Below, one piece after another: positions 1 through 8,161 of a stretch of 64,000 bases of DNA. This DNA is from CALODL01 sp942492115 (GTDB lineage: Bacteria; Planctomycetota; Phycisphaerae; UBA1845; CAIVHJ01): assembly GCA_942492115.1 (NCBI GenBank), contig CALODL010000015.1, positions 310,001 through 374,000 of the forward strand. The letters run 5' to 3'. A model generated the notes under the pieces. The model was not told the origin of the DNA and did no database searches. It was given only the letters and a program-made list of their open reading frames with translations. Every line of letters begins with the position of its first letter. Positions within the stretch are counted from its first letter, which is position 1. Both the position numbers and the translations under genes were made by a program.

Positions 1-330
1 CAGAATACCGAACACGCCGCCAACAATGAAAATAAAAAATACGATGTCGGACGAGTCCATCAGGCCGCGCGGGATTGCCGAAAGCAACTGGATAACACTG
101 ACCGGCGCCGCGTGATCATCAGGCACTGCATCACCAATGAGCACACCTCGCACAGTCACATGTTTGGGCAACGGTGCGTAGGATTCGGGTACGACGACAT
201 TCTTGGTCAAGCCTGCTACGACCTGCTTGACACGTTCATACTTACCCGAAGGCACGACATAGGTCGCCGCGGAAGCGATGCAGATCATCACCGCCAGCAA
301 GACGAACACGTGCGGCATGCGCAGTTTCAT
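1..330 (-). CDS. YfcC/DcuC-family membrane carrier, N-terminal part (cut by window edge)
   Basis: Only the first 110 codons are present; the gene runs off the left edge. Reading from the ATG at 330, the product begins MKLRMPHVFVLLAVMMICIA and continues into TYVVPSGKYERV. This hydrophobic first helix followed by a Y-x-VP-x-G-x-Y/F motif is typical of the YfcC / C4-dicarboxylate anaerobic carrier family (secondary transporters of the inner membrane). A second hydrophobic segment, SSDIVFFIFIVGGVFGIL, starts just before the edge, as in that family. The start lies 14 nt downstream of the CocE-like gene on the same strand, so co-transcription is likely. Substrate cannot be told from this fragment. 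Family assignment is from motif memory, not a search. Confidence 0.6.
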   Translation of the reverse strand, partial: MKLRMPHVFVLLAVMICIASAATYVVPSGKYERVKQVVAGLTKNVVVPESYAPLPKHVTVRGVLIGDAVPDDHAAPVSVIQLLSAIPRGLMDSSDIVFFIFIVGGVFGIL

Positions 331-344
331 GGACTGACTCGCAA

Positions 345-2249
345 TCAGTTGTCAAGGATGTTGATGCGCAGCCGCGAGGCGTGCGCCGGATCGTGCAGAA
401 TGCGGTGGGTGGCCTTGACGAAGTCGGACTCCTCCGCAAGGAAGATGTTGTCGACCCACTTCTGTGGATTGCGGTCCACCAACGGGAACCACGTACTCTG
501 GACTTGGACCATGATGCGGTGACCGGCCTTGAACGTGTGCAGAACATCCTGCAACGGCACGGTCACCTGTGCCGGATAGCCCGACTGGAACGGCTCCGGG
601 TTTTCGTAGCTATTGCGGTAGCGTCCTCGAAAAACCTCACTCCGAACCATTTGCTGGTAACCACCCATGTTCCGTTTGTTGTCGGCCGTCGGCGGGACAT
701 CGGGCGGGTAGACATCGACGAGTTTGACGATCCAGTCGGCGTCGCCCGCTGTTGTCTGGCACCACAGTTCCGCATCGATGGCCCCGGCGATGGTCATGTC
801 GCTGTCGAGCACGTCCGACTGGAACACCAGCACGTCCGGACGACGGCCCGCGAAACGCTGGTCATCAGTCATGTACTCACGTGCCATTCGCCGCGTGATC
901 TTTTCGGTGTAGGGCACCGGCTTGTGCGGATCACTGACATACTCGACCCACGGTACCTCAGTGGCGGTTGGGCCTTCGAATGACAGCCCGCCGTGAGCGC
1001 GGAGGAACAGCGACGCCTGGCGCGTATCAACCGGCGGCCAATCGTCGAGTTTTCGCCACTGATTGGACCCGGTTTCAAAAACCAGAGCTTCCGGCAGCTG
1101 ATGTGCGGGGCCTCCCTTGAGATAATGATTGAAGAACGGCCGTTCGATGTGCTCACGATAGTACAGCGAGGTGTTTGCTCCGAAGGTCACGTTGCCTAAG
1201 CGGGCGCCGTCATCTCGCGCCCACCCACCATGGCGCCAAGGCCCCATGACCAGGATGTTGAAACTGTCTGGATTCTTGTCCTCGATCGAAGCGTAGATAT
1301 TCAACGGGCCGTACAGATCTTCGGCGTCATACCAACCGCCGACGGTCATGACCGCTGGTGCAACGTCGTTGAGATGCGGCAGAATGTTGCGCGCCTGCCA
1401 GAAGCCGTCGTAGTTCGGATGGGCCACCATATCGTTCCAGAACGGAATCGCCCCATTGAGATAGTGTTCGTTGGCGTTCTTGAGCGGCCCCATATCGTAG
1501 TAGAACTGGTAGCCATCGGGCGTGCCGTAGTGCACGCCAAGGCCCTGCCTGGTCGTCGTGGGCTCTGGCCGCGGGACGCCAAAAAAAGACAAAAAACCGA
1601 ACGAATGAGGCAGGAAGAACGCCCCGTGATGATGAAAATCATCGAAATACCAGTCTGCGATCGGCGCTTGCGGGGAGACCGCCTTGAGTGCTGGATGGGC
1701 GTCGATCATGCCAGCTGCAGCGTAGAATCCAGGATAGGAGATCCCCCACATGCCCACGCGACCGTTGTGATTATCGATGTGCGCCAGCAACCATTCGATC
1801 GTGTCATACGTATCGGTGCTCTCGTCGACATCTTCATTCCGACGCTTGCCGGCAATGTGCGGCCGCATGTTGACGAACTGCCCCTCGGACATGTAGCAGC
1901 CGCGCACGTCCTGATACACGAAGATGTACCGATCCTGAGCCAGCAGTGCGCTCGGCCCGAGGCTGTTGCGCATGGCCGTGCCGTAGGGCCGACAACTGTA
2001 CGGTGTCCGCAGCATCAGGATGGGGTAATCACGGGTCGTATCCCTGGGCGCATAAACCGCCGTATGCAGCCGCGCACCGTCGCGCATGGGCACCTGGTAT
2101 TCGTGTTTTGTGTAGTGGGTGTGAACGTACTCACGGTGCTCATCACCGCGGCGCAGAATTGGCTCTTCGCGCGGCTCGACGCAGCCGCTCAACGCCCCCG
2201 ACAGGGTCGCGACGCACAGCATGTTGAAGACGGCATAGCGTGTTGGCAC
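345..2249 (-). CDS. CocE/NonD family hydrolase (X-Pro dipeptidyl-peptidase S15-like), lipoprotein
   Basis: A 634-residue alpha/beta hydrolase predicted to act outside the cytoplasm as a lipoprotein (LSGALSGC lipobox, Cys23). The N-terminal half carries the S15/CocE core: MRDGARLHTAVYAP, the oxyanion-side VYQDVRGCYMSEG and the nucleophile elbow GISYPG with Ser171. Further on, VGGWYDAED and MGPWRHGGW supply the expected acid and base. The C-terminal part is the jelly-roll XPD-C domain of this family (VQVQSTWFPLVDRNPQKW). Length matches the usual 550-650 residues. The start is a GTG at 2249 with AGGAGG 7 nt upstream. These enzymes cleave acyl esters or proline peptides; the actual substrate is unknown. 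The YfcC-like carrier follows closely downstream. Confidence 0.85.
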   Translation of the reverse strand: MPTRYAVFNMLCVATLSGALSGCVEPREEPILRRGDEHREYVHTHYTKHEYQVPMRDGARLHTAVYAPRDTTRDYPILMLRTPYSCRPYGTAMRNSLGPSALLAQDRYIFVYQDVRGCYMSEGQFVNMRPHIAGKRRNEDVDESTDTYDTIEWLLAHIDNHNGRVGMWGISYPGFYAAAGMIDAHPALKAVSPQAPIADWYFDDFHHHGAFFLPHSFGFLSFFGVPRPEPTTTRQGLGVHYGTPDGYQFYYDMGPLKNANEHYLNGAIPFWNDMVAHPNYDGFWQARNILPHLNDVAPAVMTVGGWYDAEDLYGPLNIYASIEDKNPDSFNILVMGPWRHGGWARDDGARLGNVTFGANTSLYYREHIERPFFNHYLKGGPAHQLPEALVFETGSNQWRKLDDWPPVDTRQASLFLRAHGGLSFEGPTATEVPWVEYVSDPHKPVPYTEKITRRMAREYMTDDQRFAGRRPDVLVFQSDVLDSDMTIAGAIDAELWCQTTAGDADWIVKLVDVYPPDVPPTADNKRNMGGYQQMVRSEVFRGRYRNSYENPEPFQSGYPAQVTVPLQDVLHTFKAGHRIMVQVQSTWFPLVDRNPQKWVDNIFLAEESDFVKATHRILHDPAHASRLRINILDN

Positions 2250-2323
2250 TGGAATTCCTCCTGGCGACGCGCGGTATGCGGATCATCGTAATCCGCCCCC
2301 ATCCGACCGACAAGCATGACGTT

Positions 2324-3346
2324 TTACTTGAACCGCAAAGTGATTATGAATGGCCGGTGATCAGTGGCCACATGGCCCCCTGCCAGCCTTTCCACCACAT
2401 CCAGCGCTTCTGCAGAGATGCCGTATGGAGTGTCGTCATCGTACTGGTCGTGCAATATGTCCATCATGTTCAGGGAAGGCAACACGTGATCGATGCGATT
2501 TCGGCTTCCCTGGTAATCGTAAGAATAGCGCTGCGGCCACTTGCTGTGGTCGTGATAGTAGTCGGTGTGCCAAGTTTGAATCAGGTCCTCGAAAATATCG
2601 TCGCGACCGCGAATCCGTCGCAAGGCGGGTTGCCCGGGGCCGTCGTTGAGATCACCAGCAACGATGACGAATTCCTGCTCAGGCGTCCCGGAACGGGCCG
2701 TATCGAGAAACTGCAGCGTATGGCGGCGAATGATATCAGCCTGCGCCACGCGCTTAGCATCTGATTCGTGACCGCCACCTTCGGACTTCAGGTGAAAGCA
2801 ATAGAAATGTATACGGTGCCCATCAATATCGAGTAGCACATGCATGCCCTTACTCACTGCGGTGGTTCGCTCTGAGTCGTCGTCATCCAGTTCAGTGTAG
2901 TAGCACGCTCGACCTGGCAACGGCGACACGAGGTCGCGTGGTGCGTGTTTGGACCATACGGCAACATATTGCCTGAATGAGTGTGATCCGGTGACACGGT
3001 GCGCGTATCCTCCCCCGAGCCGCTGCAGCGCCTCGTGAACCTTTTCGTTGTCCGCGTGGGGTCCAACTTCCTGCAACGCCAGAACATCAACGTCCATCCG
3101 AGCAATCAGTGCAGCCACCTGTTCGCATGCGGCAGCAAACAGTTTCTCGCGCGAACCATAGGACGTCCACCTGGCGTGATCTTCCGGCGTCCAGTCATCC
3201 AGAAACAGCGGCAGGCCATATTTGACGTGAACCGTCTCGTGGCTGAGCCATTCGCAATTCAGTGTCCCAATACGCACCGTTTCGCCGGCATCCGCGCTGG
3301 CAATTCCACCGACCAGGGCCCCAAGAATCAAATGATAAGTTTTCAT
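2324..3346 (-). CDS. Secreted endonuclease/exonuclease/phosphatase (EEP) family protein
   Basis: A 340-residue protein with an N-terminal signal peptide (MKTYHLILGALVGGIASADA). The remainder follows the EEP fold in order: TLNCEWL (strand with the metal-side Asn), VDVLALQEVGP (metal-binding Glu), VIVAGDLNDGPG (the GDxN motif), NRIDHVLPS and finally ATDHRPFIITL with the catalytic Asp-His pair. Members hydrolyse phosphodiester or phosphomonoester bonds in nucleic acids, inositol phosphates or lipids. Export suggests extracellular or periplasmic DNA or phospholipid degradation, but this is inference. It is transcribed toward the CocE-like gene with a 74-bp gap and has GGAG shortly before its ATG. 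Confidence 0.85.
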   Translation of the reverse strand: MKTYHLILGALVGGIASADAGETVRIGTLNCEWLSHETVHVKYGLPLFLDDWTPEDHARWTSYGSREKLFAAACEQVAALIARMDVDVLALQEVGPHADNEKVHEALQRLGGGYAHRVTGSHSFRQYVAVWSKHAPRDLVSPLPGRACYYTELDDDDSERTTAVSKGMHVLLDIDGHRIHFYCFHLKSEGGGHESDAKRVAQADIIRRHTLQFLDTARSGTPEQEFVIVAGDLNDGPGQPALRRIRGRDDIFEDLIQTWHTDYYHDHSKWPQRYSYDYQGSRNRIDHVLPSLNMMDILHDQYDDDTPYGISAEALDVVERLAGGHVATDHRPFIITLRFK

Positions 3347-3540
3347 GCCAACTCCAACACCTGCTTGCGGTATGAGCCGTCAAGACAGGTGATCTCGTGA
3401 AAAGCACTAAGATTGCCCGGGCCGTAACCACCCGACCCAATTGGACGCCCCTGTGGGGCCAAAGCATAACGAGCCAGGCGACCTGACCCAAGTCTACGCT
3501 GGTGATTGCCGCCTTTTCCGCAAGCTGCTAGGATTCATCT

Positions 3541-5220
3541 ATGACCAAGCTACGCATAGGCTTGCTCCTGGACAGCCGCGACATCACAGCCTGGGTACAC
3601 GCCATGCTCGAGCGTATCGTGGACTCGGATTACGCATCCATCGAACTGATCGTCGTCGATGCCCACGAGCGTGCATCGCGATCGCTGGTCAGCCGTTTCC
3701 GCAACAACTGGACGAACATCCCAACTGCCGTGGTGCGTCGCACCCTGGATGGGTTGTACCGCATCCTCATGCGCGATCCTACGCGGAAACCCGATGCGTT
3801 CGTTCGTGGAGATTGCGCCGCGCTCCTGGCTGATGTGCCGGTGCTCGACGTCATACCGAAACAAACAAAGTTCTCCGACTACATCTCTGATGCTGACATC
3901 GCCACCATCGAAGCCTACGACATCGATGTTTTTATTCGCCTGGGGTTCCGCATTCTGCGCGGCCGGATCCTCGACGTCCCGCGTTACGGGGTCTGGTCGT
4001 TTCACCATGGTGACAACCGCGTCAATCGCGGCGGTCCAGCTGGTTACTGGGAATTTGCCGACGCGGCCCCCACCACCGGCTCAGTCCTGCAAGTGCTGAG
4101 CGAGGATCTCGACAACGGCTCGGTCTTGTACCGCTCGTGGTCGCGGACCTCGGATCGTTCAGTAGAGGACAACAAGCGCAACAACTACTGGAAGACTCTG
4201 TCGTTCATCCCGCGTCAACTGGAAACGCTCGCGCGCTTGGGACCGGACCGCTTCTTCGAGCGCGTAGGCAAAGAGAATACGCACCCCGAATTCTATGACA
4301 ACCGACTGTACGTCGCGCCGACCAATCGCGAGCGCTTCCGACTGATCCGCCGGTTGATCAACCGTAAAATCAAGAATCGCCTGACCAACACACTATTCTT
4401 CGATCAATGGACCCTGATGTTCCAGATCCAACCGCAGATGTCGACTTCGTTCTGGCGCTTCAAGTCGATCACCCCACCCAAGGATCGTTTCTGGGCGGAT
4501 CCGCACGTCATTTATCGCGATGGTCTGTACTATGTGTTCCTCGAAGAATACATGTACGCAACACGCCGGGGCCACATTGCGGTCATGACCATCGACGAAA
4601 CGGGGCGCCACACGACGCCCGTCCCCGTTCTCGAAAGGCCCTATCACCTGTCCTACCCATATGTGTTCGAAGCGGATGGGACGCTGTACATGGTGCCAGA
4701 AACGGGCAACCACCGTACGATTGAACTGTACCGCTGCACGCGTTTCCCGGATCAATGGACGTGGGAAATGAACCTCATGGAGAATGTGCACGCTGTCGAC
4801 GCCACACTGCACCATGCCAACGGCACATGGTGGCTGTTCGCGAATATGTCCGAAACTCCTGGTGCATCGACGTGCGATGAGTTGCATTTATTCCACGCTG
4901 ATGCCCTGCTGACCACGACTTGGACGCCCCATCCGTTGAATCCGATCGTATCGGATGTACGCCGGGCGCGTCCTGCCGGCCGACTGTTCGAACTTCAGGG
5001 TCGCCTGTACCGACCTTCGCAGAATTGCACGCCACGATACGGCTATGGGATCAACCTCAACGAAATCGAAGTGTTGAACGAAGAAGATTACCGAGAAGTC
5101 CTCCGCACATCTGCGAAGCCACATTGGGACAACAGCCTGCAAGCCATGCACACGTTCAGCCTTGCTCACCACATGACCATGATCGATGTCCAGCGTCGGC
5201 GACCCCGCCTTGGTCGCTGA
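3541..5220 (+). CDS. Formyltransferase-like domain fused to GINT-like (beta-fructosidase-fold) domain
   Basis: A 559-residue cytoplasmic protein with two parts. Residues about 1-240 resemble methionyl-tRNA/sugar formyltransferases: IDVFIRLGFRILRGRILDVP, then GVWSFHHGDNRVNRGGPAGYWE and LDNGSVLYRSW, the usual strand carrying the NxHxx/GGPxxYWE signature. Residues about 300-559 match the N-terminal domain of plant glucosamine inositolphosphorylceramide transferase-like proteins, a five-bladed propeller: RFWADPHVIYRDGLYYVFLEE, VPETGNHRTIELYRC and GTWWLFANMSE. This arrangement occurs next to polysaccharide loci in bacteria and probably modifies an amino sugar in a surface glycan. No glycan genes neighbour it here. 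A weak AGGA precedes the ATG. Confidence 0.7.
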   Translation: MTKLRIGLLLDSRDITAWVHAMLERIVDSDYASIELIVVDAHERASRSLVSRFRNNWTNIPTAVVRRTLDGLYRILMRDPTRKPDAFVRGDCAALLADVPVLDVIPKQTKFSDYISDADIATIEAYDIDVFIRLGFRILRGRILDVPRYGVWSFHHGDNRVNRGGPAGYWEFADAAPTTGSVLQVLSEDLDNGSVLYRSWSRTSDRSVEDNKRNNYWKTLSFIPRQLETLARLGPDRFFERVGKENTHPEFYDNRLYVAPTNRERFRLIRRLINRKIKNRLTNTLFFDQWTLMFQIQPQMSTSFWRFKSITPPKDRFWADPHVIYRDGLYYVFLEEYMYATRRGHIAVMTIDETGRHTTPVPVLERPYHLSYPYVFEADGTLYMVPETGNHRTIELYRCTRFPDQWTWEMNLMENVHAVDATLHHANGTWWLFANMSETPGASTCDELHLFHADALLTTTWTPHPLNPIVSDVRRARPAGRLFELQGRLYRPSQNCTPRYGYGINLNEIEVLNEEDYREVLRTSAKPHWDNSLQAMHTFSLAHHMTMIDVQRRRPRLGR

Positions 5221-5232
5221 CCGCACGGCACC

Positions 5233-5505
5233 TCAGTCGCCTCGCATGACCAACCACGCGCACAGTCCCACATGAGCCGCACCAATCATGAGGAACACGG
5301 CCATGAACCCGCGTTTGCGCCGCTTGTGACGAAACAAACCCTGCGCGACGGCAGCCCCGGGCCACCCGCCCAACAAAGCCAGGACCTGTAACGTCGATTC
5401 GCGGATCCGCCAACGACCCAGCCGAGCCGCGCGCTTGTCGTAGCCATACACGACGAATGTGATGGCGCTCATGGTGAGGTAAATCGTCAGTATGAACCAC
5501 AGCAT
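5233..5505 (-). CDS. DUF1294 family small membrane protein
   Basis: A 90-residue protein with two to three membrane-spanning segments. The family signature is clear: FVVYGYDKRAARLGRWRIRE near the start, LALLGGWPGAAVAQ in the middle and the basic HKRRKRGF loop before the last helix. DUF1294 proteins are inner-membrane proteins of unknown function, sometimes fused to a cold-shock domain; no such domain is present here. The gene converges on the formyltransferase-like gene, with 12 bp between their stops. Confidence 0.85.
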   Translation of the reverse strand: MLWFILTIYLTMSAITFVVYGYDKRAARLGRWRIRESTLQVLALLGGWPGAAVAQGLFRHKRRKRGFMAVFLMIGAAHVGLCAWLVMRGD

Positions 5506-5563
5506 GGGGTTGTGTCAGGGGTCGGAGGCCGCGCCAAGCATCACTGATGAATCACTGAGTGAT

Positions 5564-6485
5564 CTACTCTACGTGGACGCGAAGCGCCGAGGCAGCGGCC
5601 AGCTCGATACGGCCGTTGGGCAGTGTTGGAAAGAGATACGTACGCTGGGCCGCGTCATCCACATCGTGCAACAACTCGATGACGAACGTGCCTCGTGCAT
5701 CTACGGATGCTTCGAAGGTGAATGTCGCGAGGTGCCCGCTCCCGACGGCCACGCCAGGCCCATCCAGCCCCACGAGCATCTGCCGGCTGGACACGTTGAA
5801 CGCGGCCCAGTCCCAGTTCACTGCATGAGGAGGCGACACGCCGCGCTGCCGGTCGCCACGTCCCGCGGAGCGGTCGTGCACCGCTGCCGAAATATCCACG
5901 AGGTCCAGTGCGCCCGACGCTCCACCGCTGACCCCGAGATGTAACTGATAACCACGCAGGTCCTCGAGCGGCGCTGCAAGATGCACGTCAACTTCGATGA
6001 GCATCCCTGGCTTGACCCGCCGCGCTGAAGCGACCAGCGCCAATTTGGCATCAGCAACCGGGACGGGCAAATAACCGCCGACTGGCTGAGGCCCGCCGTC
6101 CAATGGACAGCTGCATGTCGTCGAACCCGAGAAAGCATTGAGGGCCGCAAAGGCATCGTTACCATCACACACGCCATCGGGCATGCAGGAACCGAACTGG
6201 CCACCCGTATCGACATTGAATGCGATAGGAGGAGCCTGCTCGCATGGGTATCCTGGCATCTGGGCGGCATTGACGTCGGCGAAGCAATTCAATGCGGCGT
6301 TACGATCGTTGTTGTCGGCTGCACCGTCAGGAGGGCAGGCGCCGAACTGACCGCCCATGTCCGCGAAGACGACGTCCGTTCCAAGACACTCACCGGCGTC
6401 GCAATCCCACCACACGCAACCGTCGTCGCGGATATCATCATTGTCCAGGTCGGCACAGTCTCCAGCGGTCGCACACGTCGTCGAC
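5564..6485 (-). repeat. Conserved C-terminal module, copy 1 of 4
   Basis: About 305 codons encoding a Cys-rich lead-in, two dockerin-like loops and a beta-sandwich ending at the C-terminus. The same order of motifs recurs at 25008-25925, 39620-40535 and 46515-47436. Confidence 0.8.
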
Positions 6486-7900
6486 ACCTCGATGATCAAC
6501 TTCTGGAATTCGTGTACACCGAAGCTGCCTCCGCCATCGCTGATCAAAGCGGTCAACAGTGTGGGCGGATCGGTGGGCACAACGCGAAACGCGAGTTCGA
6601 AGAAACCGGCGGCATCGGCTGATGCCTGAAAGTCGAATTCCCCCAGGTAGGACACACCGGATATCGTCGGACCGCCGGCAAGCCCCTCCACCAGACCAAA
6701 CATCAAGAAACTGGCGTTGGCCCCCGGTGGCGCGGCCTCGTCATAAATCGGTTCGAGGGTCGTCTCCGTTGCGAATACATAGTCGCCGCGCGATTCGTTG
6801 ATCAGGACCGAGTCACCTCCGCCCATACCGGGTGCGTTATCGACATAGGTCAGTGTGCCGCTCGCACCGGGGAGCGGCGTCGCCTGCCATGGAAGAGACA
6901 ACCTGTAAGCCGCCAGATGTTGACTCTGCACAATATCCTGAGCCCATGCTGTGATGCGTGTGGTCGAGCCCGACGTCACCAGGATTTCGACGTCACCGGA
7001 CGCCGGCGCCTCGAGCTCCTGGCCCTCGGGCGCCATGAATACACGGGCTTTTTGACACGCGCCGAGGTGGCAGCTACCACTGTCGCCGTCACACGATTCC
7101 CCTTCGTTGGCATTTTCAGTGATGGCGCAATTGTTGGGCGATCCGCCTGGATCACACACCCGAACAGTGCACTCGGTGTCAAACACCGAGCAATCAACAG
7201 GAGTGCTGGCACATCCGCCGGGCATGCACGCATCGATCGTACACGTGATGCCGTCATCGCACTGCGCAGCGTTGCTGCACAGCTGCACATCGATCGTCAG
7301 CGCCTGGAATTCATTGACGACGAACTCGACGCCGCCCGATGCTGCAATTGTCGTATTCGGGACGGTCGGTGGTTGGATCAAGGCGATCTCGAATTGACCC
7401 GATGTTCCAAGGGTCGTCGATATGTCGAACTCGCCCAGATAGCGGATGCCCGATACGGTAACGCCGTCGTTCACGGCATCGAGTGAAGAGATCGCGCCAA
7501 AGAAACCCGACCCCGGTGTCTCATTGTACACGGGGTTTGCAATGGTCCCGCCATCGAGGACGAAATCACTTCGATCGATGTCGATGAACACACTATCGCC
7601 TCCGCCGCCACCCGGATTGAGGTCAATGTACTCGACGCTGCCGACCGCCCCCCCCTGAGGCGTCGCGACATAGGGCAGAATGAATTGATGGCCGTTGAAT
7701 TGCTGGTTCTGCACCGTGTCTTCGATCCACAGCATGACGGTGGCCGAACCGCCTTGCACGACGGACAACGTCGTGTTCCCGGTGGTTGCAACGAGGCCCT
7801 CCTCGCCATCGGCCGCCATGAATACACGCACCTGCCCCGAAGCGGGCTGGCCCCACATGGCACAACACAACATCAATACGCTGAAGCGTCCTGGTGACAT
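5564..7900 (-). CDS. Large secreted protein: two cohesin-like domains plus conserved C-terminal dockerin-like/beta-sandwich module
   Basis: A 778-residue exported protein (signal peptide ending near QPASG; ATG at 7900 preceded by GGAGGAG). Two homologous beta-sandwich domains follow, each starting RVFMA and carrying GGGDSVxI and YLGEFD landmarks; these resemble cohesin-type folds. Between them is a Cys-rich linker (CDDGITCTIDACMPGGC). From about residue 474 comes the module shared with three other genes in this window: CADLDNDDIRDDGCVWWDC, two EF-hand-like loops ending NDRNAALNCF and NDAFAALNAF, the marker CSCPLDGG, then another beta-sandwich (LRGYQLHLG, GTFVIELL, QRTYLFPT). Likely surface or extracellular; function unknown. 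The fold calls are from pattern, not structure prediction. Confidence 0.75.
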   Translation of the reverse strand: MSPGRFSVLMLCCAMWGQPASGQVRVFMAADGEEGLVATTGNTTLSVVQGGSATVMLWIEDTVQNQQFNGHQFILPYVATPQGGAVGSVEYIDLNPGGGGGDSVFIDIDRSDFVLDGGTIANPVYNETPGSGFFGAISSLDAVNDGVTVSGIRYLGEFDISTTLGTSGQFEIALIQPPTVPNTTIAASGGVEFVVNEFQALTIDVQLCSNAAQCDDGITCTIDACMPGGCASTPVDCSVFDTECTVRVCDPGGSPNNCAITENANEGESCDGDSGSCHLGACQKARVFMAPEGQELEAPASGDVEILVTSGSTTRITAWAQDIVQSQHLAAYRLSLPWQATPLPGASGTLTYVDNAPGMGGGDSVLINESRGDYVFATETTLEPIYDEAAPPGANASFLMFGLVEGLAGGPTISGVSYLGEFDFQASADAAGFFELAFRVVPTDPPTLLTALISDGGGSFGVHEFQKLIIEVSTTCATAGDCADLDNDDIRDDGCVWWDCDAGECLGTDVVFADMGGQFGACPPDGAADNNDRNAALNCFADVNAAQMPGYPCEQAPPIAFNVDTGGQFGSCMPDGVCDGNDAFAALNAFSGSTTCSCPLDGGPQPVGGYLPVPVADAKLALVASARRVKPGMLIEVDVHLAAPLEDLRGYQLHLGVSGGASGALDLVDISAAVHDRSAGRGDRQRGVSPPHAVNWDWAAFNVSSRQMLVGLDGPGVAVGSGHLATFTFEASVDARGTFVIELLHDVDDAAQRTYLFPTLPNGRIELAAASALRVHVE

Positions 7901-8161
7901 GCGCTTTCTCCTCCGCCCCGTCGCTCTGCCCTGCGACTTGGGCAGTTCATTCTACGCGAAACGACAACTACTCTGCTAATCCTCTGCCAACCACCACCTT
8001 ACGACGCAAAAAGGCTCCTGACCCCTTTTCTGTGCGGGGTGAGGGTCGCTGTCGAGTCTGACCTTTCGTTCATCAGGACAGCGCCGGGCCGGGATCGGCG
8101 GCACTCTTGATCCTAACAAAAAGCTAACATCCCCTTTTCCAGCCGCGCTCGATCGGTTACA

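Noticed and set aside
1230..2291. 353-codon plus-strand open frame opposite the CocE-like gene
   Set aside because: Antisense shadow of a well-supported hydrolase; its translation is Arg/His/Val-rich and matches no family.
8003..8040. Possible REP-like element containing AAAAAGG...CCCCTTTT
   Set aside because: Only a weak imperfect hairpin and a single copy visible; not enough to call a repeat or terminator.
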